Origin: Providencia sneebia DSM 19967
GTDB taxonomy: Bacteria; Pseudomonadota; Gammaproteobacteria; Enterobacterales; Enterobacteriaceae
Direction of reading: 5' to 3'
Assembly (NCBI RefSeq): GCF_000314895.2
Contig: NZ_CM001773.1
Span: 1,680,802 to 1,708,331 of the forward strand
DNA: 27,530 nucleotides
The notes beneath the pieces were generated by a model. That model was not told the DNA's origin, did no database searches, and worked only from the letters and a program-made list of their open reading frames with translations. Positions 8,051-16,017 of this stretch are shown piece by piece. A program made the translations under genes and the position numbers. Within the stretch, counting starts at the first letter, position 1; each line of letters begins with the position of its first letter.

Positions 8051-9685
8051 GTGACAATACATGAAAGAGCTGGGCAGCTTCCTTCTCAGGATGATTTGAT
8101 CAATGTTGCACAATTAACTGCTCAATATTATCAGTTGCAGCCACAGGCAAGTAATCCAGAGCATGCGGTTAAATTTGGTACTTCAGGGCATCGTGGTAGT
8201 GCTGGTCGTAAAAGTTTTAATGAAAATCATATCATTGCTATTGCTCAAGCTATTGCTGATTTACGCAAACAGAATGGGTTAACAGGGCCTTGTTTTGTTG
8301 GTAAAGATACTCATGCATTGTCTGAAGCGGCTTTTATCACTGTGATAGAAGTGCTTACAGCTAACCAAGTGAATGTCATTATTCAATCTGATAATGGGTT
8401 CACGCCAACGCCTGCAATTTCTCATGCCATTATAAGCTATAACCAAAATCATCAAGATATTGCTGATGGTATTGTTATCACTCCATCGCATAACCCGCCT
8501 GAAGATGGTGGTATTAAATATAATCCGGCTAATGGTGGCCCTGCTGATACAGATTTAACTTCTGTAATTGAAAAGCAAGCTAATCAATTGTTGGCTAACA
8601 ATCTTGCGGGTGTTAAGAAACTGACTTTTGAAGATGCATTAGCCAGTGGTTATGTCAATGAACAAGATCTTGTCATGCCTTATGTTGCTGCGTTAGGTGA
8701 AGTCATCGACATGAAGGCAATTCAAAAAGCGGGACTTAAAATTGGTGTCGACCCACTTGGTGGTTCTGGCATTGAATATTGGCGAAAAATTGCCGAATAC
8801 TATCAACTTGATCTTGAGTTGGTGAATGACCAGCTTGACCAAACATTCCGCTTTATGCCGCTTGACCATGATGGTGTTATCCGGATGGATTGCTCATCTC
8901 GTTGGGCAATGGCGGGTCTATTGGGAATGAAAGAAAAATTTGATTTAGCATTTGCTAATGACCCAGATTATGATCGGCATGGCATTGTGACACCAGCAGG
9001 TCTAATGAATCCGAATCATTATCTTGCTGTTGCTATTGAGTATTTATTCCAAAATCGCCCTCAATGGGGTAAAGATGTTGCAGTCGGAAAGACATTAGTA
9101 TCCAGTGCCATGATTGACCGTGTTGTTGCTGATATTGGGCGCGAGCTGATTGAAGTACCAGTCGGTTTTAAATGGTTTGTTGATGGTTTATTTGATGGTT
9201 CTTTTGGCTTTGGTGGCGAAGAAAGTGCTGGTGCATCGTTCCTAAAATTTGATGGTACGCCATGGTCAACAGATAAAGACGGTATTATTTTGTGTTTGCT
9301 TGCCGCAGAAATTACGGCAGTAACAGGGGAAAACCCACAGCAACGTTATAATAAGTTGGCAGAAAAGTTTGGCGCGCCAATTTATAACCGTATTCAGGCA
9401 AAAGCTACCCATGAGCAGAAAGCGAAATTAAGTAAGCTTTCGCCAGAAATGGTTTCTGCTGATATATTGGCTGGGGACAAAATTACTCAACGTTTAACGG
9501 CAGCGCCGGGTAATGGTGCATCTATTGGTGGCCTAAAAATCATGACGGATTATGGTTGGTTTGCTGCTCGCCCATCAGGAACTGAAGAAGCTTATAAAAT
9601 CTATTGTGAAAGTTTCCGTGGCGAAGAGCATTTACGCCAAATTGAAAAAGAAGCTATCGAAATAGTTAGTAAGGTTATTGCCTAG
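8051..9685 (+). CDS. pgm: Phosphoglucomutase
   Basis: Interconverts glucose-1-phosphate and glucose-6-phosphate, feeding UDP-glucose for envelope polysaccharides and trehalose, and glycogen metabolism. The 544-aa product (E. coli 546) is collinear with E. coli Pgm. The active phosphoserine loop [12 protein letters not shown] has Ser146, the Mg-binding loop is NDPDYDRHG (Asp304, Asp306, Asp308), the sugar-binding loop is GGEESAG, and the phosphate-binding [12 protein letters not shown] is near the C-terminus. Translation starts at GTG (8051): AGGAGA lies 6 nt upstream, and the nearby ATG at 8061 is out of frame. Cotranscription with seqA is likely. In the DCSS motif region the residues after Ser differ (RW rather than EC in E. 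coli), a minor change. Confidence 0.98.
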   Translation: MTIHERAGQLPSQDDLINVAQLTAQYYQLQPQASNPEHAVKFGTSGHRGSAGRKSFNENHIIAIAQAIADLRKQNGLTGPCFVGKDTHALSEAAFITVIEVLTANQVNVIIQSDNGFTPTPAISHAIISYNQNHQDIADGIVITPSHNPPEDGGIKYNPANGGPADTDLTSVIEKQANQLLANNLAGVKKLTFEDALASGYVNEQDLVMPYVAALGEVIDMKAIQKAGLKIGVDPLGGSGIEYWRKIAEYYQLDLELVNDQLDQTFRFMPLDHDGVIRMDCSSRWAMAGLLGMKEKFDLAFANDPDYDRHGIVTPAGLMNPNHYLAVAIEYLFQNRPQWGKDVAVGKTLVSSAMIDRVVADIGRELIEVPVGFKWFVDGLFDGSFGFGGEESAGASFLKFDGTPWSTDKDGIILCLLAAEITAVTGENPQQRYNKLAEKFGAPIYNRIQAKATHEQKAKLSKLSPEMVSADILAGDKITQRLTAAPGNGASIGGLKIMTDYGWFAARPSGTEEAYKIYCESFRGEEHLRQIEKEAIEIVSKVIA

Positions 9686-9698
9686 TTTCGAACACAAA

Positions 9699-9735
9699 TT
9701 CTCCTTCCGTATGAATTTTAAATAGGGAAGGAGAA
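9699..9735. terminator. Long-stem hairpin downstream of pgm
   Basis: A perfect 10-bp inverted repeat, TTCTCCTTCC (9699-9708) and GGAAGGAGAA (9726-9735), with a 17-nt loop, 13 nt after the pgm stop. It is not followed by a T-run on the + strand, so it may protect the transcript 3' end while termination occurs at the next hairpin. Confidence 0.5.
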
Positions 9736-9775
9736 AAATATCGTTAAACCTCAATTTTTACACACACCAATAATC

Positions 9776-9802
9776 GGGATTTTATCCCTTTTTCCTTTTT
9801 TA
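9776..9802 (+). terminator. Candidate Rho-independent terminator of seqA-pgm
   Basis: A short stem, GGGAT (9776-9780) with ATCCC (9784-9788) and a 3-nt loop, runs directly into a T-rich tail (TTTTTCC then TTTTTT). The stem is only 5 bp, so efficiency is uncertain, but the tail is typical. Confidence 0.55.
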
Positions 9803-9989
9803 TCTCTTTATAATATTGTGCTGGGAATTGTCACCAAACAATTTTAAAAATTCCTATCTTCTTTACTTCCAATTAACTCATATTGTATTTGTATCCGACT
9901 AAGCAATAACCATTGCAGCCAGCGGCTTGTGATGATACAACCTTAGATACTGAATCAATTTAATAACATATTGAGATAGGGTGAGGTCA

Positions 9990-11078
9990 ATGAGTCAGGT
10001 TTATAATTTCAGTGCAGGTCCAGCTATGCTACCTGTTGAAGTCATGCGTCGTGCAGAACAGGAATTTTGTAATTGGAAAGGCTTGGGTGTTTCTGTCATG
10101 GAAGTTAGCCATCGTGGTAAAGATTTCATTGCCGTGGCAGAAGAAGCAGAGCAAAATTTGCGTGATTTATTAAATATTCCTCAAAACTATAAAGTCTTAT
10201 TTTGCCATGGTGGTGCCCGTGGTCATTTTGCTGCATTACCAATGAACTTATTGGGTGATAAAACAACAGCTGATTACATTGTGGGTGGTTATTGGGCCGA
10301 ATCTGCTGCAGAAGAAGCTAAAAAATACTGCGAACCGAATATTATTGAGACCAAACGAGTAAAAGATGGTGTTTTGAGTATTCAGCCAATGGATGAATGG
10401 GCATTAAGCAAAGATGCAGCATATATTCATTATTGCCCGAATGAAACAATTGACGGCTTAGCTATTCACGAAGAACCCAATTTCCCTAATGATAAAGTGG
10501 TCATTGCAGATTATTCATCATCAATTCTTTCTAAACCAATTGATATTAGCCGTTATGGTGTTATCTATGCTGGCGCTCAGAAAAATATTGGACCAGCAGG
10601 CTTAACATTAGTCATTATCCGTGAAGACTTATTAGGTAAAGCCTCAAAACAAACACCTTCAGTGCTAGATTATACCGTCCTTGCTAAATATGACTCAATG
10701 TTCAATACGCCACCGACATTTGCTTGGTATTTATCAGGAATGGTTTTCAAATGGCTAAAAGAGCAGGGTGGATTGCAAGAGATGGCAAAACGTAACTATG
10801 AGAAATCTCAGTTACTTTACAATGCAATCGATAATAGCGAATTTTATATCAACCGAGTTGCCGTTGAAAACCGCTCTTGGATGAACGTGCCATTCCAAAT
10901 GCAAAATCCTGCATTGGACGAAAAATTCCTTGAAGAAGCTAAAGCACGAGGTTTGCTATCACTAAAAGGTCACCGAGTTTCTGGTGGTATGCGTGCATCT
11001 ATTTACAATGCAATGCCGTTAGCGGGCGTGCAAGCGTTGGTAGATTTCATGGCAGATTTTGAAAATCGTCACGCGTAA
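9990..11078 (+). CDS. serC: Phosphoserine/phosphohydroxythreonine aminotransferase
   Basis: PLP-dependent aminotransferase that makes 3-phosphoserine in serine synthesis and 4-phosphohydroxythreonine in pyridoxal phosphate synthesis. The 362-aa product has the same length as E. coli SerC. It starts [15 protein letters not shown], with the substrate-binding MEVSHRGK at 37-44. The cofactor-binding [12 protein letters not shown] and the PLP-Schiff-base lysine in [12 protein letters not shown] (Lys198) follow, with [17 protein letters not shown] near the end. The frame extends three codons upstream to a GTG at 9981, but the ATG at 9990 matches the family start and has TGAGG just upstream. It precedes aroA, the classic serC-aroA operon shared by serine and aromatic synthesis. 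Confidence 0.98.
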   Translation: MSQVYNFSAGPAMLPVEVMRRAEQEFCNWKGLGVSVMEVSHRGKDFIAVAEEAEQNLRDLLNIPQNYKVLFCHGGARGHFAALPMNLLGDKTTADYIVGGYWAESAAEEAKKYCEPNIIETKRVKDGVLSIQPMDEWALSKDAAYIHYCPNETIDGLAIHEEPNFPNDKVVIADYSSSILSKPIDISRYGVIYAGAQKNIGPAGLTLVIIREDLLGKASKQTPSVLDYTVLAKYDSMFNTPPTFAWYLSGMVFKWLKEQGGLQEMAKRNYEKSQLLYNAIDNSEFYINRVAVENRSWMNVPFQMQNPALDEKFLEEAKARGLLSLKGHRVSGGMRASIYNAMPLAGVQALVDFMADFENRHA

Positions 11079-11093
11079 GCTTTATAATATATT

Positions 11094-11139
11094 GCACTGT
11101 ATTTATTGATAGTAATTTAAATGCAGTGCTATCCTTTTT
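11094..11139 (+). terminator. Attenuator-like hairpin between serC and aroA
   Basis: GCACTGTATTTA (11094-11105) pairs with TAAATGCAGTGC (11118-11129), 12 bp including one G-T wobble, followed by a T-rich stretch (11134-11138). It sits in the 112-nt serC-aroA gap. The E. coli operon has a partial terminator at the equivalent place (as I recall), so this probably lowers aroA transcription relative to serC. Confidence 0.65.
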
Positions 11140-11190
11140 CCTTTATTTTATAACGATAATAATCAAACGAGACTGGAGAATTTGCTCTTT

Positions 11191-12474
11191 ATGCAATCCC
11201 TGACATTACAACCTATTTCTTCTATTAATGGCACAATTAATTTGCCAGGGTCTAAAAGTGTATCAAATCGCGCTCTTTTACTTGCTGCAATGGCTAATGG
11301 TACGACTGAGTTAACAAACTTATTAGATAGTGATGATATTCGCCATATGCTGAATGCATTAAGCTTGTTGGGTGTTAATTATCAACTTTCGGACGATAAA
11401 ACACGTTGTCGTGTACAAGGTATTGGCAAATGCTTAAGCCATGAAGGTGAACTGGAGATTTTTTTAGGTAATGCTGGAACTGCAATGCGTCCTTTAGCCG
11501 CCGCATTATCGTTAGCTAATAATAATATTGTGCTAACAGGTGAGCCGCGAATGAAAGAACGCCCAATTGGCCATTTAGTCGATGCTTTACGTGAAGGTGG
11601 CGCAGTTATTGAATATTTAGAACAAGAAAATTACCCACCTATTCATATTCAAGGCGGTTTTTCTGGTGGCAATATCTCTGTAGATGGCTCTGTCTCAAGC
11701 CAATTTTTAACTGCGCTTTTAATGGCTGCACCATTAGCTGAACAAGATACAGTTATTACTATTATTGGTGAATTAGTTTCAAAACCCTATATTGATATTA
11801 CATTAGCTTTAATGAAAACATTTGGTGTTAATGTGGAAAATCATCAATATCAATCATTCTCTATCACTGGAAAACAGCAGTATCAATCACCAGGTGAATA
11901 TCTGGTTGAAGGTGATGCTTCATCAGCTTCCTATTTTTTAGCTGCGGCGGCAATTAAAGGCGGCACGGTTCGCGTAACAGGAATTGGGCGCAATAGTTTG
12001 CAAGGTGATACCAAATTTGCCAATGTTTTAGAAAAAATGGGCGCTACCATCCGCTGGGGAGATGATTTCGTCGAATGTGAGCGTGGCACGCTTAACGGCA
12101 TTGATATGGATATGAATGCGATCCCTGATGCTGCTATGACAATTGGAACAGTTGCGCTATTTGCTGAAGGTGAAACGGTTATTCGCAATATTTATAATTG
12201 GCGAGTAAAAGAAACAGATAGGTTATATGCAATGGCGACTGAGCTGCGCAAAGTGGGCGCAGAAGTTGAAGAAGGGCATGATTTTATTCGAGTGACGCCG
12301 CCTGCAAAATTACAACATGCAGAAATCGAAACCTATAATGACCACAGAATTGCAATGTGTTTTTCGCTAGTTGCATTATCTGATACGCCAGTCACTATTC
12401 TTGATCCGGGTTGTACCGCAAAAACTTTTCCAGACTATTTTCAACGATTAGCTCAGCTAGCTAACGTCAAATAA
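11191..12474 (+). CDS. aroA: 5-enolpyruvylshikimate-3-phosphate synthase
   Basis: Transfers enolpyruvate from PEP to shikimate-3-phosphate, the sixth shikimate-pathway step towards chorismate. The 427-aa product equals the E. coli length. Visible motifs are [16 protein letters not shown] (S3P/PEP binding), [15 protein letters not shown] (the class I active-site loop), [33 protein letters not shown] and [11 protein letters not shown] chose the ATG at 11191 from family alignment. A TTG at 11182 is in frame and only 3 nt from the GGAG at 11175-11178, whereas the ATG is 12 nt away, so the ribosome site is not decisive. It is followed by a strong hairpin. Confidence 0.97.
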   Translation: MQSLTLQPISSINGTINLPGSKSVSNRALLLAAMANGTTELTNLLDSDDIRHMLNALSLLGVNYQLSDDKTRCRVQGIGKCLSHEGELEIFLGNAGTAMRPLAAALSLANNNIVLTGEPRMKERPIGHLVDALREGGAVIEYLEQENYPPIHIQGGFSGGNISVDGSVSSQFLTALLMAAPLAEQDTVITIIGELVSKPYIDITLALMKTFGVNVENHQYQSFSITGKQQYQSPGEYLVEGDASSASYFLAAAAIKGGTVRVTGIGRNSLQGDTKFANVLEKMGATIRWGDDFVECERGTLNGIDMDMNAIPDAAMTIGTVALFAEGETVIRNIYNWRVKETDRLYAMATELRKVGAEVEEGHDFIRVTPPAKLQHAEIETYNDHRIAMCFSLVALSDTPVTILDPGCTAKTFPDYFQRLAQLANVK

Positions 12475-12489
12475 ACTCATCATCATTTG

Positions 12490-12522
12490 ACTGATTGGTA
12501 TCCGATAAAGGAACCAATCAGT
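12490..12522 (+). terminator. Hairpin downstream of aroA, likely transcript end
   Basis: A perfect 10-bp stem, ACTGATTGGT (12490-12499) and ACCAATCAGT (12513-12522), loop 13 nt, starts 15 nt after the aroA stop. The following bases are T-rich but not a clean T-run, so termination may be partial. Its loop-proximal core repeats that of the seqA-pgm hairpin. Confidence 0.6.
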
Positions 12523-12597
12523 TCTATTCATTTATTCTCATCAATATTTTATTCATTTACTTAAGAAGCTCCTTATTTCACAAAACTGCCGAGTAGG

Positions 12598-12603
12598 TAT
12601 AAT
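12598..12603 (+). promoter_or_regulatory. Candidate -10 element for cmk
   Basis: A perfect TATAAT lies 58 nt before the cmk ATG. The -35 region is weak (ATTTCA at 12575-12580 with a 17-nt spacer). A GCGG/CCGC hairpin lies in the leader between it and the ribosome site. The position, just after the aroA hairpin, suits a separate cmk-rpsA promoter. Confidence 0.4.
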
Positions 12604-12660
12604 ATTGCCACAGATTTTAATTGCGGGTGGCAAAGCCGCTTGCAAAAAAGGAGAACTTTT

Positions 12661-13344
12661 ATGGAGGCAATCGCCCCTGTAATAACGGTAGATGGACCAA
12701 GTGGTGCAGGTAAAGGCACGCTATGTCAGGCATTAGCAAATGAATTTGGGTGGCAACTTTTAGACTCAGGTGCGATTTATCGTGTTCTTGCATTGGCAGC
12801 ATTACATCATCACGTGGATATTCAATCTGAAGATGCTTTAGTTCCGTTGGCGGCTAACTTAGATGTGCGTTTTGTGCCAGAAGAAAATCATTTAAAAGTG
12901 ATTTTAGAAGGCGAAGATGTGACTAATCAAATCCGAACAGAAACGGTTGGAAATACAGCATCTCAAGCAGCAACGTTTCCTCGTGTCAGAGAAGCCTTAT
13001 TAAGACGTCAACGTGCTTTTAGAGGCATGCCCGGACTGATTGCTGATGGACGAGACATGGGAACAGTTGTTTTCCCTGATGCACCAGTGAAGATTTTCCT
13101 TGATGCTTCAGCAGAAGAACGTGCTCATCGACGCATGAAGCAGTTGCAGGAAAAAGGCTTTGATGTTAACTTTGATCGACTTTTAACCGAAATACAAGAG
13201 CGCGATTATCGAGATCGTAATAGAGCTGTTGCGCCTTTGGTTGCCGCAAAGGATGCTTTAATTCTAGACTCCACAAGTATGTCAATTGAGGAAGTCATTG
13301 AAAAAGCACAAACCTATGCGAAAAAAATTCTACAATTATCTTAA
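12661..13344 (+). CDS. cmk: Cytidylate kinase
   Basis: Phosphorylates CMP and dCMP with ATP, salvaging cytidine nucleotides and supplying phospholipid and DNA synthesis. The 227-aa product equals the E. coli length. The P-loop GPSGAGKGT is at about residues 13-21. [19 protein letters not shown], the CMP-binding [20 protein letters not shown] and the lid region [13 protein letters not shown] are intact. The frame is open seven codons upstream, but AAGGAG at 12648-12653 lies 7 nt before the ATG at 12661, and the family starts there. It lies upstream of rpsA as in E. coli; E. coli ycaL, normally between aroA and cmk, is absent. Confidence 0.97.
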   Translation: MEAIAPVITVDGPSGAGKGTLCQALANEFGWQLLDSGAIYRVLALAALHHHVDIQSEDALVPLAANLDVRFVPEENHLKVILEGEDVTNQIRTETVGNTASQAATFPRVREALLRRQRAFRGMPGLIADGRDMGTVVFPDAPVKIFLDASAEERAHRRMKQLQEKGFDVNFDRLLTEIQERDYRDRNRAVAPLVAAKDALILDSTSMSIEEVIEKAQTYAKKILQLS

Positions 13345-13442
13345 TAATTGGCTGTATTTTAGCTTGTAATGCAGATAATATACGTACTCAAGTTGTGTTA
13401 ATCTAAATAAATTGACATAACACCCACCTTATAACATGGATA

Positions 13443-13520
13443 GTTGTGAGGTATGTGAAACAACCCCATCTGGCCGGATGCTGAATGGACGTTAATAAGA
13501 AACCCTTGAAGATCATTAAT
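13443..13520 (+). promoter_or_regulatory. rpsA 5' leader with hairpins and no strong Shine-Dalgarno
   Basis: The leader before the S1 start codon has only a weak GAAG-type ribosome site (about 13509). Small hairpins are visible: GTTGT 13443-13447 with ACAAC 13460-13464, and CATCT 13467-13471 with GGATG 13476-13480. In E. coli and other gammaproteobacteria the rpsA leader is translated efficiently without a canonical site, through a multi-hairpin fold, and is repressed by free S1 (established knowledge). This region has the same layout. A TTGACA at 13412-13417 lies upstream, but its -10 spacing does not fit well. Confidence 0.5.
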
Positions 13521-15194
13521 ATGACAGAATCTTTTGCTCAACTCTTTGAAGAATCCCTACAAAATATTGAAACTCGTCCTGGTTCTATCGTCCGTGGTAC
13601 TGTTGTTGCCATCGATAAAGACGTAGTCCTGGTTGACGCAGGTCTGAAATCTGAATCTGCTATCCCAGTAGAACAGTTCAAAAACGCGCAGGGTGAACTT
13701 GAAATCCAAGTTGGCGATGAAATCGATGTAGCTCTAGATGCAGTAGAAGATGGTTTCGGTGAAACTATCCTTTCTCGTGAGAAAGCTAAACGTCATGAAG
13801 CATGGCTGATGCTGGAAAAAGCTTACGAAGAAGCTGAAACTGTAACTGGTGTTATCAACGGTAAAGTTAAAGGTGGTTTCACTGTAGAACTGAACGGCAT
13901 CCGTGCGTTCTTACCAGGTTCACTGGTAGACGTTCGCCCAGTTCGTGATACTACTCACTTGGAAGGCAAAGAGCTAGAGTTCAAAGTAATCAAGCTTGAT
14001 CAGAAGCGCAACAACGTTGTTGTTTCTCGTCGTGCTGTAATTGAATCTGAAAGCAGCGCAGAGCGCGATCAACTGCTGGAAAATCTGCAAGAAGGCATGG
14101 AAGTTAAAGGTATCGTTAAAAACCTTACTGACTACGGTGCATTTGTTGATTTGGGTGGTGTTGACGGTCTGCTGCATATCACTGATATGGCTTGGAAACG
14201 TGTTAAACATCCAAGCGAAATCGTCAATGTTGGCGATGAAATCACTGTTAAAGTTCTGAAATTTGACCGTGAGCGCACTCGTGTGTCTCTGGGTCTGAAA
14301 CAACTGGGCGAAGATCCTTGGGTCGCAATCGCTAAACGTTACCCAGAAGGTACTAAACTGACTGGTCGCGTTACTAACCTGACTGATTACGGCTGCTTCG
14401 TAGAAATCGAAGAAGGCGTTGAAGGTCTGGTTCACGTTTCAGAAATGGATTGGACTAACAAAAACATTCACCCATCTAAAGTTGTTAATGTTGGTGATGT
14501 TGTTGAAGTTATGGTTCTGGACATCGACGAAGAACGTCGTCGTATTTCTCTAGGCCTGAAACAGTGCAAATCTAACCCATGGCAACAATTTGCAGAAACT
14601 CACAACAAAGGCGACCGCGTTGAAGGTAAAATCAAGTCAATCACTGACTTCGGTATCTTCATCGGACTGGAAGGCGGTATCGATGGCCTAGTTCACCTGT
14701 CTGACATCTCTTGGAACGTTACTGGAGAAGAAGCAGTTCGTGAATACAAAAAAGGTGACGAAATCGCAGCAGTTGTTCTGCAAGTCGATGCAGAGCGTGA
14801 GCGTATTTCTTTAGGCGTTAAGCAGTTAGCTGAAGATCCATTCAACAACTACTTGGCAGCAACTAAGAAAGGCGCAATCGTTACTGGTAAAGTCATCGCA
14901 GTTGATGCTAAAGGTGCAACTGTTGAGTTGACTTTAGGCGTTGAAGGTTACCTGCGTGCATCAGAAGCTTCACGTGACCGTGTTGAAGATGCTACTCTGG
15001 TTCTGAAAGTTGGTGATGATGTTGAAGCTAAATACACTGGTGTTGATCGTAAAAACCGTGTAATCAACCTGTCTGTTCGCGCGAAAGACGAAGCTGATGA
15101 AAAAGATGCTATCGCTACCGTGAATAAACAAGAAGAAACAAGCTTTAGCAACAATGCGATGGCTGAAGCTTTCAAAGCGGCTAAAGGCGAATAA
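13521..15194 (+). CDS. rpsA: 30S ribosomal protein S1
   Basis: S1 binds mRNA on the 30S subunit and allows initiation on structured or weak-Shine-Dalgarno messages. The 557-aa product equals the E. coli length and is near-identical over long stretches. Six S1 (OB-fold) repeats follow each other. The first two (about 1-170) anchor to the ribosome, and the last four bind RNA, with repeated [18 protein letters not shown] and TDFGIFIGL cores. It ends [14 protein letters not shown]. The frame is open 12 codons upstream, but [12 protein letters not shown] at 13521 is the conserved start. Codon use is strongly biased (CTG, GGT, CGT, AAA), unlike its AT-rich neighbours, as expected for very high expression. 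Confidence 0.99.
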   Translation: MTESFAQLFEESLQNIETRPGSIVRGTVVAIDKDVVLVDAGLKSESAIPVEQFKNAQGELEIQVGDEIDVALDAVEDGFGETILSREKAKRHEAWLMLEKAYEEAETVTGVINGKVKGGFTVELNGIRAFLPGSLVDVRPVRDTTHLEGKELEFKVIKLDQKRNNVVVSRRAVIESESSAERDQLLENLQEGMEVKGIVKNLTDYGAFVDLGGVDGLLHITDMAWKRVKHPSEIVNVGDEITVKVLKFDRERTRVSLGLKQLGEDPWVAIAKRYPEGTKLTGRVTNLTDYGCFVEIEEGVEGLVHVSEMDWTNKNIHPSKVVNVGDVVEVMVLDIDEERRRISLGLKQCKSNPWQQFAETHNKGDRVEGKIKSITDFGIFIGLEGGIDGLVHLSDISWNVTGEEAVREYKKGDEIAAVVLQVDAERERISLGVKQLAEDPFNNYLAATKKGAIVTGKVIAVDAKGATVELTLGVEGYLRASEASRDRVEDATLVLKVGDDVEAKYTGVDRKNRVINLSVRAKDEADEKDAIATVNKQEETSFSNNAMAEAFKAAKGE

Positions 15195-15201
15195 TTAAGT
15201 T

Positions 15202-15227
15202 GGGGTAATCAATAATGTTACCCCTTT
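15202..15227 (+). terminator. Small hairpin between rpsA and ihfB
   Basis: GGGGTAA (15202-15208) pairs with TTACCCC (15218-15224), loop 9 nt, followed by TTTG. The T-run is too short for full termination, so it probably acts as a partial attenuator, consistent with ihfB being expressed much less than rpsA. Confidence 0.5.
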
Positions 15228-15251
15228 GTAACGGTAGTTTAGGGAGGTACT

Positions 15252-15539
15252 ATGACCAAGTCTGAGTTAATCGAAAGACTGGCTAGCCAGCAATCTCATC
15301 TTTCAGCAAAAGTTGTCGAGGAAGCTGTTAAAGAAATTCTCGAGCATATGGCTGATACTTTGGCTAGTGGTGAGCGTATAGAAGTCCGCGGATTCGGCAG
15401 TTTTTCTCTTCACTACCGTGCTCCGCGTGTTGGGCGTAACCCAAAAACGGGCGACAAAGTTGAATTGGAAGGTAAATACGTTCCTCACTTCAAACCTGGT
15501 AAGGAATTACGTGACCGTGTAAATATTTATGGTCAATAA
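15252..15539 (+). CDS. ihfB: Integration host factor beta subunit
   Basis: Forms the IHF heterodimer with IhfA, a sequence-specific DNA-bending nucleoid protein used in transcription, replication and recombination. The 95-aa product (E. coli 94) has [11 protein letters not shown] at the start, EDILEHM-type helix residues ([12 protein letters not shown]), [15 protein letters not shown], and the intercalating-proline arm [15 protein letters not shown], followed by [14 protein letters not shown] strong GGGAGGT ribosome site lies just before the ATG. It lies 57 nt downstream of rpsA, as in E. coli, and is followed by a good terminator. Confidence 0.98.
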   Translation: MTKSELIERLASQQSHLSAKVVEEAVKEILEHMADTLASGERIEVRGFGSFSLHYRAPRVGRNPKTGDKVELEGKYVPHFKPGKELRDRVNIYGQ

Positions 15540-15566
15540 TTGATTATAAATCTTAATTATTAGTTC

Positions 15567-15606
15567 AAAACGGTGTTGGTTATTAATCAGCGCCGTTTTT
15601 TCTTTA
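15567..15606 (+). terminator. Rho-independent terminator of ihfB
   Basis: AAAACGGTG (15567-15575) pairs with CGCCGTTTT (15591-15599) over 9 bp including one wobble, and the 3' arm runs into TTTTTTCTTT. This is a classic terminator 27 nt after the ihfB stop. Confidence 0.85.
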
Positions 15607-16017
15607 TATTCAGTATGTTCATTTCAATATTCCCTCTAATAATTAATTCAAATAAAATATTTAAATTTAATTTATAAGTTAATTATTCATTGTTCTAACC
15701 TTTCTTATTAATTTATTGAGTTTATAAAACAGGTTATTTAAAAATAAATTTCATTAATCATAAAGTAATTATTACAAAAACTATTACATATACTCATGTG
15801 AGATATAACCATAATACAAATTAACTCTATTTTGCACGATGAATACTTACTACTGTTTTTAGTTTTGCGAGAAGCTTCGCAAGATAACATTGTTATATTG
15901 TATATTACATAAATATTTACGAGTGAGTTTAAATTTACTCGAATATTTATATTGAGATCTTTAAAGCTTCTTTATAGTTAGTTATTCATATCGGGTATCT
16001 AAGGTGGATGACTATGC
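15607..16017. other. AT-rich ihfB-comEC spacer with several palindromes
   Basis: About 410 bp with no credible gene, and among the most AT-rich spacers in the window. It contains a hairpin TTGCGA/TCGCAA (15865-15870 with 15877-15882), an ATAACA-T-TGTTAT palindrome (15884-15896) and CGAGT/ACTCG arms at about 15920-15941. These lie upstream of comEC and could belong to its leader or promoter; I could not assign a promoter confidently. Confidence 0.5.

Larger units (their letters stand above)
9686..9989. other. pgm-serC intergenic region
   Basis: About 300 bp without a credible gene. It holds two hairpins downstream of pgm (separate entries) and must contain the serC promoter. A TATAAT occurs at 9809-9814, but its -35 region is poor. 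A small AGCC/GGCT hairpin lies at about 9917-9927. E. coli serC is known to be regulated by Lrp and CRP, but I cannot identify their sites here. Confidence 0.5.

Noticed and set aside
13352..13374. Weak hairpin after cmk (CTGTATT/AATGCAG)
   Set aside because: Seven pairs with a wobble and no T-run; not enough to call a terminator.
13485..13520. In-frame upstream ATG for rpsA
   Set aside because: S1 proteins start at MTESFAQLF; the 12-codon extension would run through the regulatory leader.
13974..14435. A 153-codon open frame antisense to rpsA
   Set aside because: It lies wholly within rpsA, whose strong codon bias leaves antisense frames open. The translation resembles no known protein and S1 is certain on the other strand.
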